Shown piece after piece: positions 58,070 through 64,000 of a DNA stretch of 64,000 bases. The position numbers and the translations under genes were made by a program. A model generated the notes under the pieces. It had not been told where the DNA came from and searched no databases. It saw only the letters and a program-made list of their open reading frames with translations. Within the stretch, counting starts at the first letter, position 1, and every line of letters starts with the position of its first letter. The stretch covers positions 8,121,001-8,185,000 of the forward strand of contig NC_091103.1 in NCBI RefSeq assembly GCF_024713975.1, written 5' to 3'. The DNA comes from Paralichthys olivaceus (taxonomy: Eukaryota > Chordata > Actinopteri > Pleuronectiformes > Paralichthyidae).

Positions 58070-58460
58070 GAGAGGCACGGCACCTATAGAGCATGAAGGA
58101 GGCAGGACATGACGTTTAAGATCCGCTGTGGAAATCACATGTTTTTGTTCACAGCACATCAACACCAGCTTCGGATCAGCAAAGCTCTTGAATCTCCTCC
58201 TCTTTCCAAGTTGAAATCTTCATTTCATACCTGTATATCACCTCTTCTTCACTAACATTCTTCCACTTTCACGTCCATTCGCTCGCTGTGAGTTTTCCAG
58301 ACGTTATCCTGTTGTATTCTCACATGGGCTCAATCAGACATTTTCCATTTTATTGTTCATTTTACTAGAGGGCTGTCAGAAAAAGCTTTGGAAAATGTCT
58401 GACACATACAGCCCATCTGATAAATTTCAGTGCATGTCTGAAAGCAGCTAAAATGTCTTT
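58070..58460. repeat. Dispersed repeat (GGAGGCAGGACATGACG family)
   Basis: GGAGGCAGGACATGACGTTT at its start and CAGTGCATGTCTGAAAGCAGC at its end both recur at about 298-605 in copy 1. The start also recurs at 45140. The interior is diverged and partly deleted between copies. Confidence 0.6.
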
Positions 58461-59451
58461 TTCTTTGTCCTCCCTTCCTTCCTTCTTTCAGCATGTCCTG
58501 TTTGAGGTCTGTTGATTAGATGTCTCCTTCCTTTCTTTTTTCTGTCTTTCTTGCTTTCTTCCATCCCTTTCTTCCATCCCTTCCTTCAGCCTGTCCTATT
58601 TGATCTTCGTTGATTAAACGTCTTCATCCTTGTTTTTTCTATCTTTCTTTCTCACTGCATACCTACATCTCACAGCTTGAATAGATAACAAACCTGTTTT
58701 ATTATATCTGACACGTACAAATGTCCTGATAATCTGAGTTTATTTCCTGCATTTAATGTATATAATAATGTTCACATTTGATGTGTGTGTATAAATAACA
58801 ATATCATGCATATTGCTTTTTTGTGTGAACTATAGAGTTCAGTCTCTCAGAGTCAACATCAGGGACAAACAGAATCAGTGAGCCGCCGCTGACGCAGCTT
58901 CGACCACGTAATATCTCGGAAATGAGCAAATGAGGTGACTGCTTCACTGCACTATAATTACATCCACATGATTGGGCCTGTGGATTAAGCTGCTTGGCTC
59001 CAGCTATGCTGTTTCCTAAACTTCCGCTACGGATACTTTACTGACCTGAACAACAAACAACAAACAATTCTTATTTTTCATGAAACATCTCACAACATCT
59101 TTCACTTCCTGCTCAGATAAGTGGCTTTATATTGCTGCAGTTTGCGTGAAGATACTCTGTGTAATGGGCCTTTATTAATGTGATTAGTGCTTAGTCTGTT
59201 TGATGTGTGGTATGTTGATGTTGAATGTGGCCAGAGCCAAAGATTTTCCTCAACATTTGTTGTGTTGATGAGGCACACATAATTCTGCCCTCCCAAACAG
59301 GGAGCCAGACACCTCATGGTTCAGAGTCTGAAGTTGAATATTGTCATGGTGTTGAATATTATTTCATTATAACACTTAATCTTTCCCAGAATCAGGATTA
59401 TGATCAATTCAACACTTTGCACTGAACCTTTGTGTTCTGAAAGCTGACAGG

Positions 59452-59466
59452 AGTGCCCTCTAGTGG
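59452..59466 (-). promoter_or_regulatory. CTCF-like motif downstream of mmp13
   Basis: The minus strand reads CCACTAGAGGGCACT, a good fit to the CTCF core. It lies about 1 kb beyond the mmp13 stop codon. Confidence 0.4.
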
Positions 59467-59672
59467 ACATTGTACATGACTACATGTCTCAAAATCTAGC
59501 TATAAAATGTTGTTGAGTGTAAATCAAGTTTAAAGTGAACAACCCTCTGCAGTTGTAATTTCCATGAGGGGAAACATTATGAATGAAACTGTTTTACAAA
59601 ACATTATTTGGTTCATCTGACTTCCTTTACAAAAAAATAACAACTATATTACCAGAATACGCCCATTTTTTT

Positions 59673-59697
59673 GGGGGGGGGGGGGGGGGGGGGGGGG
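59673..59697 (+). repeat. Homopolymer of 25 G
   Basis: An uninterrupted run of G follows seven or eight T. A tract of this length is rare, and its exact length is assembly-sensitive. Confidence 0.9.
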
Positions 59698-59902
59698 TAA
59701 TTATGATTATTATTACAGTTATCATTATTATTAGCAGTAGTATATGTTGCATATACATGTATGATACACTGTTTATATCATGATCACATACTTTTACCCT
59801 GTACACAGAAATGTTTTACAAACTGCTCACAGTAAACTCAGGAAAATATCCATTCTCTGATGTAGCTGGAAAGAATATTGACTCAGTTTCATGTTGAGCG
59901 TT

Positions 59903-59908
59903 TTTATT
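59903..59908 (-). terminator. Candidate polyadenylation signal of mmp13
   Basis: AATAAA on the minus strand, 587 bases past the mmp13 stop. Another AATAAA lies nearer the stop at 60086-60091. Which one is used cannot be told from sequence. Confidence 0.4.
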
Positions 59909-60494
59909 CAGTACAACCTTGTCAGATTTAAAACATTTGAAATTACTAACAATACAATTCACAGAAATCTTTCAGTGCTACTTTAAATTCAATCTTTCAA
60001 ATGACAACACAGGCTCTTTAACAGTGACATCATTATTAGAGATTCACTTTCAACTCATCTTACAAAACTAAGGACAAATACAGTTTTTATTTAACTGCTG
60101 GGCTCTCTCTGTTGAAATAATTATATATTAGTATAAGAGGTAAAATATTGACCTCACAGGTCAGATCAGCCGGACCCACAGTCACTGATGAACCCTGTCC
60201 ACAGTGTGGCATCCGTTGTACAAATAGATTTGTAAAATAAATATAAAATATTAGGAAATATACATAAAAAAGGAATTTTCCAGGAGTCTCTCTGGCACTT
60301 TACACGAGCTGACATATGTCTAGCACCAGTGGAAAGAAACATTTTTCATGTGTTCCCTGCATGTGTCCATTTCCATGCTCACTGGACTGTGTCTCATTTC
60401 AACATGTCTGAATGTTTGTGTATGTTGTGTTGGTTTCTTGTCATATAGCCAGCTATATTTCTATGCTATGGTAGGCCAGTCGCACACCGCCTCA

Positions 60495-63874
<3,380 letters not shown>

Positions 63875-63930
63875 TGTTGCTGTCTCTGTGTTGTCCTAAG
63901 CAGTCATTGGGCTCAAGAAGCACTAAAGGG

Positions 63931-63938
63931 TATTTATA
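63931..63938 (-). promoter_or_regulatory. TATA box of mmp13
   Basis: TATAAATA on the minus strand lies 57 bases upstream of the ATG, which predicts a transcription start near 63905 and a short 5' UTR of about 30 bases. Inducible collagenase genes typically have TATA promoters. Confidence 0.75.
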
Positions 63939-63981
63939 GTGTTTTGAGGCCACTGTTTTTTCTTCTCTCAAAGGATCCCAG

Positions 63982-63988
63982 TGATTCA
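63982..63988 (-). promoter_or_regulatory. AP-1-like element of mmp13
   Basis: TGAATCA on the minus strand differs by one base from the AP-1 site TGAGTCA. It sits about 75-80 bases upstream of the inferred start, where mammalian collagenase promoters carry their AP-1 site. Confidence 0.5.
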
Positions 63989-64000
63989 TGTAAAAGCACC

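Larger units (their letters stand above)
50650..59900. other. Intergenic region between tsku and mmp13
   Basis: No coding exon was recognised in about 9 kb. Open frames here are short and domain-free. Contents I can support are a dispersed element at 50985-51225, (TG)n and an inverted-repeat element at 54246-54540, CTCF-like motifs at 55592 and 59452, a repeat at 58070-58460, CTTTCTTTC-rich sequence around 58470-58660, and a G25 run at 59673. Regulatory DNA for either neighbour may lie here but cannot be identified from sequence. Confidence 0.55.

Overview
This window is vertebrate, almost certainly teleost (probably percomorph) chromosomal DNA. The evidence is short GT-AG-spliced exons, intron-dense genes, long (CA)n tracts, and many dispersed repeats of types familiar from fish genomes. 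All six protein-coding genes were assembled by hand from exon phases and splice sites. No bacterial-style system, CRISPR array, rRNA or tRNA gene was seen.

Layout. (1) 1-25.9 kb, plus strand: a tandem cluster of three vwa5a-like genes (VIT + von Willebrand A domain proteins). Copy 1 is cut by the window start and only its 3' half is present; copies 2 and 3 are complete (about 834 and 797 aa). A unit of about 11 kb is duplicated nearly base for base. Copy 2 is a hybrid: its promoter and first 15 coding exons match copy 3, and its last four exons and 3' flank match copy 1. The join lies in an intron at about 13,697. (2) 29.9-38.6 kb, minus strand: a complete 18-coding-exon receptor guanylyl cyclase of the retinal/olfactory family (1,101 aa), most like olfactory GC-D. 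(3) 47.8-49.2 kb, plus strand: tsukushi (tsku), a secreted leucine-rich-repeat protein, with its coding region split by one intron. (4) 60.5-63.9 kb, minus strand: collagenase-3 (mmp13), 11 coding exons, 459 aa, with a TATA box and an AP-1-like site at the right edge.

Recalled linkage: human TSKU and the GC-D pseudogene GUCY2EP lie close together on 11q13, while MMP13 and VWA5A lie further along 11q. The fish order vwa5a cluster - GC-D - tsku - mmp13 therefore looks like a piece of that ancestral linkage group. The genes do not form a pathway: they act in cell-associated VWA functions, cGMP signalling, extracellular morphogen modulation and matrix degradation.

The intergenic stretches (25.9-29.9, 39-47.8 and 49.2-60.5 kb) hold mobile-element relics: elements with terminal inverted repeats, SINE-like pieces, microsatellites and several CTCF-like motifs. 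I saw no further convincing gene there. The most noteworthy observations are the chimeric middle vwa5a gene, the multiplied in-frame linker cassette exons in the cluster, and an intact GC-D-type cyclase gene.
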